Numbered from the stretch's first letter, positions 30,318-40,569 are shown. The stretch: DNA of 64,000 nucleotides from an uncultured Flavobacteriaceae bacterium (GCA_947502635.1 CANNAN010000008.1:124001-188000), one strand, 5' to 3'. The notes: a model not told the origin generated them from the letters alone. Numbers and translations are program-made.

Positions 30318-33194
30318 ATGAAAAGAATATTTATTTTAATAGGTTTATCCTTTTTATTCCTTAAACCTGTTTACTCTCAAGAATCAAAAGTGTCCATTGA
30401 AGGCGAATTAAAAAAATGGCACAAGGTAACGCTTAGTTTTACAGGAGAAGCGCTGGCTGAAAATGGTACTGAAAACCCGTTTTTGGATTACCGATTAAAT
30501 GTAACATTTAAGAATAATAATAAGTCTTATGTGGTGCCTGGGTTTTATGCAGCAGATGGTAATGCTAGTGAAACGAGTGCAGATAGTGGTAATGTCTGGA
30601 AAGTAAGATTCACACCTGATGCTATTGGAGAATGGACTTATTATGTGTCTTTTAGGAAAGGGAAAGCTATAGCTGTAAATGATGACCCTAATCAAGGCGA
30701 AGCAGTTCAGTTTGATGGATTGAATGGTAGTTTTTCAATTGAGAAGTCAGATAAAACAGGTCGTGATTTTAGGGGGAAAGGCCGCTTAAGTTATACAGAT
30801 AAAGGATATCTTCAATTTCAGGAAACCAAAGATTATTTTCTTAAAGGAGGCGCAGATAGCCCTGAAAGTTTTTTAGGTTATTACGAATTTGATCAAACAC
30901 CACCGTCACATAAATACGAACCTCATGCAAAAGATTGGAAAACAGGAGATCCAACATGGAAGGGTGGAAAAGGTAAAAATATAATTGGAGCCTTGAATTA
31001 TTTGAGTTCAAAAGAAATGAATGTTGTTTACTTTCTTACTATGAATGTTCAGGGAGATGGTAAAGATGTCTGGCCATGGAACGATGTTAATGAGCGTTAC
31101 AGGTTTGATTGTAGTAAACTAGATCAATGGGAGATTGTTTTCGATCATATGGATGCATTAGGCTTAATGCTACATATAGTAACTCAGGAAACAGAAAATG
31201 AATTGTTATTAGATATTGGGCAATTAAAAGTACAGAGAAAGTTATATTATAGAGAGCTTATTGCACGTTTTTCGCACCATTTAGGGATAACCTGGAATTT
31301 AGGAGAAGAGAACGGCCCGTTGCATTGGACACCTAAAGGACAAGATGATAAAGACAGAAAGGCCATGGCGAAATATATAAAAACCCATGATCCTTATAAG
31401 AATTTGGTGGTTTTACATACCCATGCTGGAAGTAAATCGCAAGAAGTATTTCTTGACCCTTTATTAGGGTTTGAATATTTGGATGGGCCTTCTATGCAAA
31501 CAAGTAAACCTAAAAATGTACATGATAGAATTGTTAGATTTGTAGATGTTTCCAAAAAATCAGGAAAACGGTGGGTTGTTTGTCAAGATGAAATAGGACC
31601 AGCAGATACTGGAGCGAAGCCTGATGCTGATGACCCAGAACATAACGATATAAGAGCTCAAGTTCTATGGGGTAATTTAATGGCTGGAGGTGCTGGAGTT
31701 GAATGGTATTTTGGATATAAATATGCACATAATGATTTAAAATGTGAAGACTGGCGTTCCAGAGATCTATTATGGGATCAAACGAAGCATGCTTTAGACT
31801 TTTTTCAAAAGTATGTGCCATATACAAAAATGCAATCGGCCGATGGTCTGACAGATAATCCTGATGATTACGTGTTTGCAGAAAATGGTAGTACTTATGT
31901 GGTTTATCTACCAAAAGTTGTTGAAACTAAAATCAATTTATATGGTTCTAATTCTAAATTTACTGTAAAATGGTACAATCCAAGAACAGGTGGGAGTTTA
32001 GTAAAAGGTAGCATAAAAACAATAAAAGGAGGGCATACTGTTTCCATAGGTTTGCCTCCAAATAATGATAAGGATTGGGTTGCATTACTTACTGCTACAA
32101 AAAAAATAGCGGGTGTTAAAAAAAATGATGATAATAGCATTATAACTTTAAAAGCCTTATCAGATTTTGAAATCAATAAAGCGAGTAAGGCTATTTATTA
32201 TGTCGATCAGAGCAATGGTGTATTGTCAATAGATGCATCAAATAAGGGGCAACGAGATAAGTTTGCTAGTGCAGCAACACTATTTAAAGGAGAAACAGGT
32301 TTGTATAAAGCTGTATTAACTACTATGGCTGAAAATGATGGAGAGTCTGTTTACAAAATAAAAATAAATGGAAAAGAAATAAGTAGATTGGTAAATCCTC
32401 CAACAAAATCTTCCTTTTTTGCGACCAGACATCATTTAGATCTTTTCCTTCATGAAAATGATATTATAGAGGTACTCTCTAAGGCTGTGACCAATGGTGA
32501 AATCCCCGAAAATGATGAAACGGCATGGTCTAGAGGACGATGGAGTGCTTTAACTTTAACTCCAGATGCTTATTTACAAGTAGCTAAAGCGCTCAAAGAA
32601 GCAGAGCCTTTTGAAGAAAAGCACGGTGTTTTAGAGGTAGAGGCTGAAAACTTTCATAATAAAACTAATAATGGTGTAAAACGCGACTGGTATGTTCGAT
32701 CTAACAGCGATGAAATTCCTTTTTCGGGAGATACCATAGAGAATCATTCTGCTACAGCTAGTAAAGGAGCTTATATTGAAGCTTTGCCAGATACTAGGGT
32801 GACTCATGATGATAAGTTAATAGCAGGAGAAAATTTCTTTCCAGTTTCAGGTACTGGAGGTATTGTATCTTACAAAGTTAAAATTACCAATCCAGGAACG
32901 TATTATGTTTGGGCTCTGGCTTATTCTACTGGTAGTGAAGATAACGGTTTGCACGTTGGTGTTAATGGAGATTGGCCAGAAAGTGGAGCACGTATACAGT
33001 GGTGCAAAGGAAAAGATAGATGGACATGGTCTTCGGCACAGCGAGTTCCAGAAAATCATTGTGGTGTTCCGCAAACCATAACACTTAATTTTAAAGAAGC
33101 AGGAGAGTATGTTGTTTCTTTCTCGATGCGAGAAGATGGATTTGAATTTGATAAATGGGTCTTGGCAAAAGATAAAAACTTTATACCAGAATAA
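30318..33194 (+). CDS. DUF5060-containing exported glycosidase-like protein
   Basis: A 958-aa secreted protein with signal peptide MKRIFILIGLSFLFLKPVYS. An N-terminal DUF5060 beta-sandwich (ENPFLDYRLNVTF, VPGFYAADGNA, RFTPDAIGEWTYYVSF) covers about residues 25-140. A TIM-barrel region follows, with FLKGGADSPESFLGYYEFDQT, GITWNLGEENGP and VCQDEIGPADTG. The Glu residues in the last two are candidate acid/base and nucleophile. Next is a collagen-binding-2-like sandwich (KWYNPRTGG), and the C-terminal 180 residues (LEVEAENFHNKT to the end) look like a carbohydrate-binding module. It likely cleaves a side chain of an algal or plant glycan (inference). The CAZy family is not assigned. Confidence 0.82.
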   Translation: MKRIFILIGLSFLFLKPVYSQESKVSIEGELKKWHKVTLSFTGEALAENGTENPFLDYRLNVTFKNNNKSYVVPGFYAADGNASETSADSGNVWKVRFTPDAIGEWTYYVSFRKGKAIAVNDDPNQGEAVQFDGLNGSFSIEKSDKTGRDFRGKGRLSYTDKGYLQFQETKDYFLKGGADSPESFLGYYEFDQTPPSHKYEPHAKDWKTGDPTWKGGKGKNIIGALNYLSSKEMNVVYFLTMNVQGDGKDVWPWNDVNERYRFDCSKLDQWEIVFDHMDALGLMLHIVTQETENELLLDIGQLKVQRKLYYRELIARFSHHLGITWNLGEENGPLHWTPKGQDDKDRKAMAKYIKTHDPYKNLVVLHTHAGSKSQEVFLDPLLGFEYLDGPSMQTSKPKNVHDRIVRFVDVSKKSGKRWVVCQDEIGPADTGAKPDADDPEHNDIRAQVLWGNLMAGGAGVEWYFGYKYAHNDLKCEDWRSRDLLWDQTKHALDFFQKYVPYTKMQSADGLTDNPDDYVFAENGSTYVVYLPKVVETKINLYGSNSKFTVKWYNPRTGGSLVKGSIKTIKGGHTVSIGLPPNNDKDWVALLTATKKIAGVKKNDDNSIITLKALSDFEINKASKAIYYVDQSNGVLSIDASNKGQRDKFASAATLFKGETGLYKAVLTTMAENDGESVYKIKINGKEISRLVNPPTKSSFFATRHHLDLFLHENDIIEVLSKAVTNGEIPENDETAWSRGRWSALTLTPDAYLQVAKALKEAEPFEEKHGVLEVEAENFHNKTNNGVKRDWYVRSNSDEIPFSGDTIENHSATASKGAYIEALPDTRVTHDDKLIAGENFFPVSGTGGIVSYKVKITNPGTYYVWALAYSTGSEDNGLHVGVNGDWPESGARIQWCKGKDRWTWSSAQRVPENHCGVPQTITLNFKEAGEYVVSFSMREDGFEFDKWVLAKDKNFIPE

Positions 33195-33227
33195 TTAAGG
33201 TATTCTATTTACTAGTGTTAATGTGGA

Positions 33228-33260
33228 AGGGCAGCATTCTTTTAAGGTGTTGCTCTTTTT
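33228..33260 (+). terminator. Terminator after the DUF5060 gene
   Basis: AGGGCAGCA pairs with TGTTGCTCT (two G-U pairs) around an 11-nt loop, followed by a T-run, 34 bp after the stop. The convergent small lipoprotein gene begins its 3' end 27 bp further on. Confidence 0.7.
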
Positions 33261-33286
33261 ATATTGATTAGTTTCTCTTCTGCTTT

Positions 33287-33727
33287 CTATTCTTTTTCAA
33301 TCACATTAAATCCTTTTATTCCAGATGAATAGGTACAAAGGAGTTTTTCAGAATTATCAAAATGAATTCGTAAAAGTTGTTCATTCTTTTCAATAACACT
33401 ACCAGACTTTACATTTCGCTTCAATAAATAAACCAATGAAAACCCAATAACATCTTCAGGTTTAGAACGTTTGAATTTGTAAGTTAAATTAACCTCATCG
33501 GGATAAGTCATTAACTGAATCACCTGATTTTTAGTCATATTCTTCTCAAGCTTGTTCATATTATCAAGTATGACAGCTTTTCTTTTTTCAGATGCTATAT
33601 AAGGGTCATTTATATGTTCCTGAAAAAGTTTAATAGCTTCAAGATTCATTGTATTATTTTCTTGTCTACAACTTAGTAATGCTATTAAGGGAAGCATCAT
33701 TATTAAAGTCGTTAGTTGTTTAACCAT
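33287..33727 (-). CDS. Small lipoprotein of unknown function
   Basis: A 146-aa protein with signal sequence MVKQLTTLIMMLPLIALLSC and a lipobox at LLSC. The mature part has a helical segment (about residues 25-75) and then a beta-rich part with LTYKFKRSKPEDVIGFSLVYLLKR and EQLLRIHFDNSEKLLCTYSSG. The segment NMTKNQVIQLMTYPDEV resembles the start of small outer-membrane assembly-type or SmpA-like folds (GMTKxQVxxxLGxP), but the match is loose. I assign no function. It is 73 bp downstream of the AraC gene on the same strand and may share its transcript. Confidence 0.7.
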   Translation of the reverse strand: MVKQLTTLIMMLPLIALLSCRQENNTMNLEAIKLFQEHINDPYIASEKRKAVILDNMNKLEKNMTKNQVIQLMTYPDEVNLTYKFKRSKPEDVIGFSLVYLLKRNVKSGSVIEKNEQLLRIHFDNSEKLLCTYSSGIKGFNVIEKE

Positions 33728-33800
33728 TGTTTTGTTATATGAGTAGCTAAATTAGTAAATCTTTTATCAAGATTATGAATGCAAATTCCAATTGACTGCC

Positions 33801-34676
33801 TTATCGCGTAGAAATACGATACTGAGAAGGAGATTTACCAATCACGTTTTTAAATAATCTGGAAAAATAAAAAGCATCTTCATAGCCAACATTATTAGCA
33901 ATGGTATTTATTTTTAAAGAGGTAAACTCTAATAACGAACAGGCTTTTTGCATGCGCATAAAAATAAGGTACTCAACAGGAGAATAGGAAGTTTTCTTTT
34001 TAAATAATAGACATAAGTGAGATACAGAAACGTTGCTGTAATTGGCAATTTCAGATAGACTAAGTTTTCTATGTAAGTTGCTTTTTATAAAAACAATGGC
34101 TTTAGAAATGACATCCTGTTGTTGGATTTCTTTAATTTTTCGAAATTGAGACAGGTATTTAAAAGAGCCTAAAAGGTGCATGAGTAAAATACTACTATAC
34201 TCCATGTTTTGATCGGAATACCCTGCATCAAGATTAAAATAAATTTCTTCAAACAACTCAATTCTATCTTTAAATCTGGAAACATTTGTTTCTTTTAATT
34301 CTCTGGGATAATTCAAAGGGTATACGAAAGAGTCGGCTTTATCTCCTAAAAAGTGAGTCCAATAGATTGTCCAGGGATTATTTTGATCTGCTGCATAAGT
34401 GTGAGGCGTTTCCTTTGGAATAATAGAGTACATGTTCTTTGAAAGGAATTGTTTTGTACCATCAATTTCAATCCATCCTTTTCCGTCTACACAATAAATA
34501 AGAATATGCTCCTGAGAACCTTTTCTTCTTGCTCTATAGTGGTGTTTTCCATTCGGAAAGTATCCAATATCTGTTATGTAGAGGTAATTAGTTAAGTTAT
34601 TACTTCTTAATTTTTTTTTAACCTTTTTTGGAAGTACTAATAGTTTTCCTCCAATAAATGTGTCCTTTTTTCGCAT
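33801..34676 (-). CDS. AraC-family transcriptional regulator
   Basis: A 291-aa cytoplasmic regulator. The N-terminal cupin (about residues 40-150) contains RARRKGSQEHILIYCVDGKGWIEI and SIIPKETPHTYAADQNNPWTIYWTHFLG, the usual AraC arabinose-binding-type sugar-sensing domain. The C-terminal double HTH runs from LHRKLSLSEIANYSNVSVSHLCLLFKK to IANNVGYEDAFYFSRLFKNVIGKSPSQYR. It is divergent from the DUF5107-TPR gene across 165 bp, so it probably controls that unit in response to a mono- or oligosaccharide (inference). Confidence 0.93.
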   Translation of the reverse strand: MRKKDTFIGGKLLVLPKKVKKKLRSNNLTNYLYITDIGYFPNGKHHYRARRKGSQEHILIYCVDGKGWIEIDGTKQFLSKNMYSIIPKETPHTYAADQNNPWTIYWTHFLGDKADSFVYPLNYPRELKETNVSRFKDRIELFEEIYFNLDAGYSDQNMEYSSILLMHLLGSFKYLSQFRKIKEIQQQDVISKAIVFIKSNLHRKLSLSEIANYSNVSVSHLCLLFKKKTSYSPVEYLIFMRMQKACSLLEFTSLKINTIANNVGYEDAFYFSRLFKNVIGKSPSQYRISTR

Positions 34677-34841
34677 TCTTATTTTTATTAAAAATAAGAA
34701 TATAGTCCATTAATTACAATAAATAATCTATTTCTTTTTCTAAGATACTGTTATATGTTTGCTTAATGTCAATATGAGGTTGATAGATTAAAAATGAGGA
34801 ACCTTAGATATTGTAAATAATTAAAATACTATTTATAAAAG

Positions 34842-37800
34842 ATGCGTGTAAAAGTTTGGTCAGAGAAAGTCAGTATTCCAACCTATGAAATTGGAGAACC
34901 AGAAAAGAACCCTATGTTTCTGGAGAAAAGAGTATATCAAGGAAGTAGTGGCAAAGTATATCCTTTTCCAGTTATAGAGAAAATAAGTGATGAGAAAATA
35001 GATAAGGAATGGTTGGCATGTTATCTTGAGAATGATTTTATTAAAATAATGATATTGCCCGAGCTAGGTGGTCGTGTGCAAATGGCTTACGATAAGATGA
35101 AAAAAAGGCATTTTGTATATTATAACGAAGTTATTAAGCCAGCTTTAGTGGGACTTGCTGGACCTTGGATTTCTGGAGGCATAGAATTTAATTGGCCACA
35201 ACATCATAGACCGAGTACTTATGATCCTGTTGATTTTTCTATAGAAGAGCATGAGGATGGCGGAAAAACCGTCTGGTGTAGTGAAATGGAACGAATGACA
35301 GGAACTAAAGGCATGACTGGTTTTAAAATTTATCCAGACAAGGCTTACTTGGAAATCAATGCAAAGTTATATAATAGAACTTCTAGGCCTCAAAGTTTTT
35401 TATGGTGGGCAAATCCAGCAGTCGCTGTAAATGATGATTATCAATCTGTTTTTCCGCCCGATGTTAATGCGGTATTCGATCACGGTAAGCGAGACGTTTC
35501 AGAGTTTCCTATAGCAAAAGGAACATATTATAAATTTGATTACTCACCTGGAACCGATATTTCTCGCTATAAAAACATTCCTGTGCCTACATCTTATATG
35601 GCTATAAAGTCCGATTATAATTTTGTAGGAGGATTCGAAAATGATACACAAGGCGGATTGTTACATGTAGCCAACCACCATGTATCTCCTGGTAAAAAAC
35701 AATGGACATGGGGACATGGAGACTTTGGAAGCGCCTGGGATAGAAACCTTACAGATCAAAATGGGCCATACATTGAATTAATGTGTGGTGTTTATACAGA
35801 TAACCAGCCTGATTTTTCCTGGTTAATGCCTTATGAAGAAAAGGAATTTACTCAGTATTTCATGCCATATCAAGATATTGGTGTTGTTAAAAACGCATCA
35901 AAAAATGCGATGCTAAATTTAGAATTCAAAAACAATAAAGCAATCGTTAAAATATATGCGACTGGAGTATTTCCAAACGCTGTTGTGAAACTAGAGCATG
36001 GGGGCAATGCTATATATACTGAGCATTTTAATTTTAAGCCAGGAACCTCGTATTTTAAAGAAATTGTTCTGCCAGAAGAATTTTCTAAGGAAGGATACTG
36101 TCTTTCTGTAGAATCGGGAGATGGAAGCGTTTTAATTGACTGGAAACTTGATGAAGGAAAAAAAGATGACATTCCAGATGCAGCAAAGCCTGCAAAGCTA
36201 CCAGCAGATATAGAAACAAATGAAGAATTGTATTTAAATGGTCTGCATTTAGAACAATATAGACATGCTACGTTCAATCCTCAGGATTATTATGAAGAGG
36301 CACTACGAAGAGATCCAAACGATATTCGTTGTAATAATGCCATGGGGCTTTTATTACTCCGTAAGGGCAAATTTGAAGTTTCAGAAACATATTTCTCTAA
36401 GGCATATCAAAGACAAATAAATCGGAATCCAAACCCTTATGATGGTGAGCCGCTTTTTAATTTAGGACTCTCTTTGTATCACCAAGGCAAGTATGATGAA
36501 GCTTATGAGGCATTTTATAAATCTGTTTGGAATGCGGCGTGGATGGACTCAGGTTATTTTCATATAGCACAGATAGATGCCATAAAAGGTGATTGGGAAT
36601 CTGCCTTAGATACAGTTCACAGGTCTTTGGTGCGAAATTGGAATAACCATAAAGCAAGACATTTAAAAGCTGCTGTTCTTCGTAAAAAAGGGGACAGTAA
36701 GCAAGCTTTGACTTTAATTGAAGCATCTTTAGAATTGGATCATTTTAATTTTGGAATGTATTTTGAAAAATATTTATTGGGAGATAATGATGCGAAGTTT
36801 CAGATGAAAGAATTAATGCGGGATAGTGCTCATAATTACATTGAAATTGCTTTAGATTATGCTGGAGCTGGTATGTATAATGAGGCTATTCAGTTATTAA
36901 ACTTAAATATAAATCAAGTGGATCAAGTGTATCCCATGACTTATTATTTTAAAGGGTGTTTTTTGTCAAAGACGGGAGAGGAAAAGGAGGCCTTAAAAGC
37001 TTTCAAGCAAGCAGAAACATGTAGTTCAGATTATTGTTTTCCGCATCGAATTGAAGCAGTAGAGGCATTGGAATTAGCAATGAAAATAAATCCAGAAGGC
37101 GCTAGGGCGCCCTATTATTTAGGAAATTTTTGGTACAATGCTAAAATGCATCAAGAAGCGGTTGTTTGCTGGGAAAAGTCAATAAATAATGATGATACCT
37201 TCCCTACTGTCTTTAGAAATTTAGCTTTGGCGTATTTCAATAAAATGGGATTAGAAGAAAAAGCTTTAGGAGCTATGGAAAAGGCATTTGCCCTAAATGA
37301 AAAAGATTCTAGAGTGTTTTTGGAGCGTGATCAGTTATATAAACGATTGAATAAATCGGTTGCGTTTCGATTTGCTAAATTTGAAGCACATATAGACTTA
37401 GTAAAAGACCGTGATGATTTATATATCGAATGGGTGTATCTATATATTTTGAATAAGGATTATGCAAAAGCGTATGATTTGATTATGCAAAGGAAGTTTC
37501 ACCCTTGGGAAGGAGGAGAAGGAAAAGTGACTACAGCTTATGTTGCTAGTTTAACTGGTTTGGCTAAGGAGTCTATTAGGCATTCAGATTTTAAAGAAGC
37601 GCTTTCGCTTCTAGAAAAAACCAAAACATACCCTCATAATCTTGGAGAAGGAAAGTTAGAAGGAGCCCAAGAGAATGAAGTTAATTATTGGTTAGGAAAT
37701 GTGTTTGAAGGACTGGGTGATTTGGAAAAAGCTAATGATTACTGGAGTAGAGCATCTATGGGGGTTAGTGAGCCTTCTATAGCGTGGTTTTATAATGACC

Positions 37801-38141
37801 AGCAGCCTGACACCATCTTTTATCAAGGTTTAGCATTGTTAAAATTAAAAGAAGCGGATCAAGCCGTTACCAGATTTGATACACTAGTAGATTATGGTAC
37901 TGCTCATTTACAGGACGAAATAGTCATAGATTATTTTGCAGTTTCACTACCAGATTTAACAATTTGGGACGAGGATCTGAATTTACGGAATAGAAGTCAT
38001 TGTCATTACCTCATGGCATTAGGATATAAAGGGAAAAATAATAACGAAGCATTTGCAACATGTATTGAAAAAGTTAAAGCTTATGATCAAGCTTATCTGG
38101 GAGCAACTTTAAACGAATCTCTTGAGTTTGTAGATAGATGA
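34842..38141 (+). CDS. DUF5107 and tetratricopeptide-repeat protein
   Basis: A 1099-aa protein without signal peptide. The first 350 residues form a DUF5107 domain, a galactose-mutarotase-like beta-supersandwich (LENDFIKIMILPELGGRVQMAYDK, WISGGIEFNWPQHHRP, GGLLHVANHHVSPGKKQWTWGHG). The His, Trp and Glu residues there look like a carbohydrate active or binding site. Residues from about 470 to the end are TPR repeats (DIRCNNAMGLLLLRKGKFEVSETYFSKAY, PLFNLGLSLYHQGKYDEAYEAFYKSV and several more). It is found with glycan genes in Bacteroidota. Catalysis is not established. It is followed after 49 bp by the BNR lipoprotein and divergent from the AraC regulator, its likely controller. Confidence 0.85.
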   Translation: MRVKVWSEKVSIPTYEIGEPEKNPMFLEKRVYQGSSGKVYPFPVIEKISDEKIDKEWLACYLENDFIKIMILPELGGRVQMAYDKMKKRHFVYYNEVIKPALVGLAGPWISGGIEFNWPQHHRPSTYDPVDFSIEEHEDGGKTVWCSEMERMTGTKGMTGFKIYPDKAYLEINAKLYNRTSRPQSFLWWANPAVAVNDDYQSVFPPDVNAVFDHGKRDVSEFPIAKGTYYKFDYSPGTDISRYKNIPVPTSYMAIKSDYNFVGGFENDTQGGLLHVANHHVSPGKKQWTWGHGDFGSAWDRNLTDQNGPYIELMCGVYTDNQPDFSWLMPYEEKEFTQYFMPYQDIGVVKNASKNAMLNLEFKNNKAIVKIYATGVFPNAVVKLEHGGNAIYTEHFNFKPGTSYFKEIVLPEEFSKEGYCLSVESGDGSVLIDWKLDEGKKDDIPDAAKPAKLPADIETNEELYLNGLHLEQYRHATFNPQDYYEEALRRDPNDIRCNNAMGLLLLRKGKFEVSETYFSKAYQRQINRNPNPYDGEPLFNLGLSLYHQGKYDEAYEAFYKSVWNAAWMDSGYFHIAQIDAIKGDWESALDTVHRSLVRNWNNHKARHLKAAVLRKKGDSKQALTLIEASLELDHFNFGMYFEKYLLGDNDAKFQMKELMRDSAHNYIEIALDYAGAGMYNEAIQLLNLNINQVDQVYPMTYYFKGCFLSKTGEEKEALKAFKQAETCSSDYCFPHRIEAVEALELAMKINPEGARAPYYLGNFWYNAKMHQEAVVCWEKSINNDDTFPTVFRNLALAYFNKMGLEEKALGAMEKAFALNEKDSRVFLERDQLYKRLNKSVAFRFAKFEAHIDLVKDRDDLYIEWVYLYILNKDYAKAYDLIMQRKFHPWEGGEGKVTTAYVASLTGLAKESIRHSDFKEALSLLEKTKTYPHNLGEGKLEGAQENEVNYWLGNVFEGLGDLEKANDYWSRASMGVSEPSIAWFYNDQQPDTIFYQGLALLKLKEADQAVTRFDTLVDYGTAHLQDEIVIDYFAVSLPDLTIWDEDLNLRNRSHCHYLMALGYKGKNNNEAFATCIEKVKAYDQAYLGATLNESLEFVDR

Positions 38142-38190
38142 ATTTTGAATGTCGAATAATCAAATTAATATAATTAAATCAATTGTTTTT

Positions 38191-39522
38191 ATGAAACATA
38201 ACTATGTTCTTATATTTTGGGCATGCCTTATTTTGTGTGCTTGCAAATCATCTGAAAAGCTAACAGCGCAAACGTCTAAGCAAGGAATTGAGACTGTTAC
38301 TAGTGTTACAAATAATGGTGCTTGGTGCTGGTTTTCAGATCCTAGAGCTATATACACACATGATGAGCAACCTGGAATTTTAACAGGATGGGTTACAGCA
38401 AAGGGGAGTATAGTTACTGCCAAAATATTTCCTAATGGAGACATTAAGGAGCAGGTTTTATCCCGAAAATTAGATAAAGACGATCATGCGAATCCTTCGT
38501 TTGTGGAATTTGCTAATGGCGACAACATGGTTTTTTTTACAAAGCACTTTGATAATTATGTGCGATACCACTTCAGTGTAGATAGCAAAGATGATCTGTT
38601 TGGAGCACCAGTTCTTTTTGATCCTTTTGATGCTGAAGAGCTTAAAAAATTTCCTTTAAAAAGGACCACCTATGCCAATCCCTATGTTTTAGAAGAAGAA
38701 GCAGGAAAACTTTTTTGCTTTGGACGGTGGACAGGTTTTAAACCTAATTTTATGACGTCTACTGATAATGGTAAGACTTTTTCAAAATCGAAAGTATTAA
38801 TAACTAATTACCCCTTTGATGAAGGGAACAGGCCATATGTAAAATATTATTCTGATGGAAAGTCTAAAATACACATTCTTTTTACTGATGGACATCCAAG
38901 AAATGAGCCTACCAATTCGGTATATTATGCTTATTATGAAAAGGGCGCATTTTGGAGAGTTGATGGTTCGAAAATCTGTACAGTAGAAGCATTGCCTTTT
39001 GAACCAAAAGATGCTTCTGTGGTATATCAGGCAGATAAAGAAAATGGGAAAAGTTGGATATATGATATAGCGTCTGATAAAAAAGGGTATCCTGTAATAC
39101 TTTATACTCGATATCCCGATGACGAACATCATATCTATCACTATACAAGATATGATGGAGATAAATGGATAGACACCAGAATATGTGATTCAGGAAAATG
39201 GTTTCCTCAAACTTTAAAAAACAAAATAGAAGAGGAGCCTAACTATTCAGGAGGCATGACAATTAATCCTCTAAATACTAATATTATTTACACTTCAGAA
39301 AAAATAAATGATGTCTTTGAAATTGTGAAATATAGCTTGGATGTAAAAGGAAATATTATAGAAAGAAAACCAATTACTGTAAATTCTAAGAGGGATAATA
39401 TACGTCCGTTTATTCCAAGAAATATGAAAAAAGGTGATGACGAAGTTGTTTTATGGATGGAAAACAAAAAATATATTCATTATACAGATTATAAAACAGT
39501 TATTAAAATGTATAAGGAGTAG
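38191..39522 (+). CDS. BNR-type beta-propeller lipoprotein
   Basis: A 443-aa exported lipoprotein. The ORF track starts at 38149, but ATG 38191 puts the signal sequence MKHNYVLIFWACLILCAC at the N-terminus, so it is preferred. The mature part opens VTNNGAWCWFSDPRAIYT and shows repeated blades (HANPSFVEFANGDNMVFFTKH, RTTYANPYVLEEEAGKLFCFGRW, TSTDNGKTFSKSK, an Asp-box). This is the BNR_4 propeller family, members of which occur in algal and pectin loci. Some seven-bladed propellers of this kind are polysaccharide lyases, so a lyase role is possible and would fit KduI, but I cannot show it. It is the last gene of the AraC-adjacent unit. Confidence 0.8.
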   Translation: MKHNYVLIFWACLILCACKSSEKLTAQTSKQGIETVTSVTNNGAWCWFSDPRAIYTHDEQPGILTGWVTAKGSIVTAKIFPNGDIKEQVLSRKLDKDDHANPSFVEFANGDNMVFFTKHFDNYVRYHFSVDSKDDLFGAPVLFDPFDAEELKKFPLKRTTYANPYVLEEEAGKLFCFGRWTGFKPNFMTSTDNGKTFSKSKVLITNYPFDEGNRPYVKYYSDGKSKIHILFTDGHPRNEPTNSVYYAYYEKGAFWRVDGSKICTVEALPFEPKDASVVYQADKENGKSWIYDIASDKKGYPVILYTRYPDDEHHIYHYTRYDGDKWIDTRICDSGKWFPQTLKNKIEEEPNYSGGMTINPLNTNIIYTSEKINDVFEIVKYSLDVKGNIIERKPITVNSKRDNIRPFIPRNMKKGDDEVVLWMENKKYIHYTDYKTVIKMYKE

Positions 39523-39555
39523 TTTCGTTATATAAGACTATTTTAATATCCTCTC

Positions 39556-39596
39556 ATAAAAAGACTCTAGTAAAAAAATACTTTGAGTCTTTTTAT
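39556..39596 (+). terminator. Terminator after the BNR lipoprotein gene
   Basis: A 12-bp perfect stem, ATAAAAAGACTC with GAGTCTTTTTAT, encloses a 17-nt loop. The A/T-rich base of the stem supplies T-runs in both directions. It ends the glycan region. The 39597-39879 stretch beyond it is AT-rich and holds nothing recognisable. Confidence 0.75.
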
Positions 39597-39879
39597 TTAT
39601 AAGAGTTTGAAAAAATGGATTAATTAATTCAAATAATAAGTTTAATTAATTCAGGTTTGTTTAAATTTTAAACAGCCTTTACTATTTTTTCTAAATAATA
39701 GGAACTAGATCTGATTTGTTTTCTAGATGCATATACGTTATAAATACCCTTTATAGATTATGGAAAATCAGGAAATAATTTTGTGTTGAGAAAAAATATT
39801 TTTAAATGATTTTATGGTTCTCAATATCAAAGACTTAATTGAGTGGTTTTTATTTTCTTAGTTTAAGATATATTCAATA

Positions 39880-40569
39880 TTATTTATGAGTATAACTTTT
39901 CTTGTCTCTAACAATCCTTCTTACTGCACTAATAGATTTATGAGCTTCTGTAAGGGAAAAAACACCTCCATCTGTGGCTTCCTTTAAAACACCTTCAGTT
40001 AATGTAACTGGAAGTCTGGTACCTCCTTTTGTTGTGAGAACAAACTTTTGCGTATTATCGTATTGAATTATTTTTCCTGTGTCGACAACTGATTTTAGGA
40101 CAGGTATTTTTTTAATGATTTTATCCTTCCAATCATTATCTACTAAAGAACCAGACTCTGTAATAGTTTCAAAAGAAACGATATCATTATAAAAGTATTC
40201 AAAAGTACCCTCATTAAGAGCATTATTTGTAGTAGGATCAAACATACATTGATAAGCGATAAGTGAATGATCTGTGAAGTTATATATAGTAATGCCAAGA
40301 GGAATGAATCTCAGTAAATTATCTTTACCTTTTTTTATTTTAAATTCTAAGCCATTAAGTCTTTTAAAGTTAGGAGGTCCCATTATCATTACAGATTCAG
40401 ATATGCAATCATCCCGATGTAGATCAACCATTTTTAATGATATGTCGAATAAACATTGTAAAGACTCTCTAATAATAGCATCATATTCTTCGTCTTTTAT
40501 TCTTGTTTTAAGAACAGATTTTGAATAGTAGTTAAGGATTTTTTTGCCGTTTGGTGTTAGATTTTTCAT
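39880..40569 (-). CDS. Unknown 229-aa protein paired with a TPR protein
   Basis: A soluble protein with no signal peptide or membrane segment. I do not recognise a named family. The centre is beta-rich (NLLRFIPLGITIYNFTDHSLIAYQCMFDPTT, TFEYFYNDIVSFET) and then FVLTTKGGTRLPVTLTEG, ending in a helix HKSISAVRRIVRDKK. The phrase of a strand, then DIVSFE, then a later KGGTRL strand and terminal helix is reminiscent of small PH-like folds, but this is a weak structural guess. Its start overlaps the stop of the upstream TPR gene by 4 bp (ATGA), so the two are translationally coupled. They share a putative LytTR-type upstream site with the Hsp70/tubulin gene set. Confidence 0.75.
   Translation of the reverse strand: MKNLTPNGKKILNYYSKSVLKTRIKDEEYDAIIRESLQCLFDISLKMVDLHRDDCISESVMIMGPPNFKRLNGLEFKIKKGKDNLLRFIPLGITIYNFTDHSLIAYQCMFDPTTNNALNEGTFEYFYNDIVSFETITESGSLVDNDWKDKIIKKIPVLKSVVDTGKIIQYDNTQKFVLTTKGGTRLPVTLTEGVLKEATDGGVFSLTEAHKSISAVRRIVRDKKSYTHK

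Noticed and set aside
31534-31914. 126-aa minus-strand ORF inside the DUF5060 gene
   Set aside because: Antisense shadow within a clearly coding gene; no domain or supporting start context.
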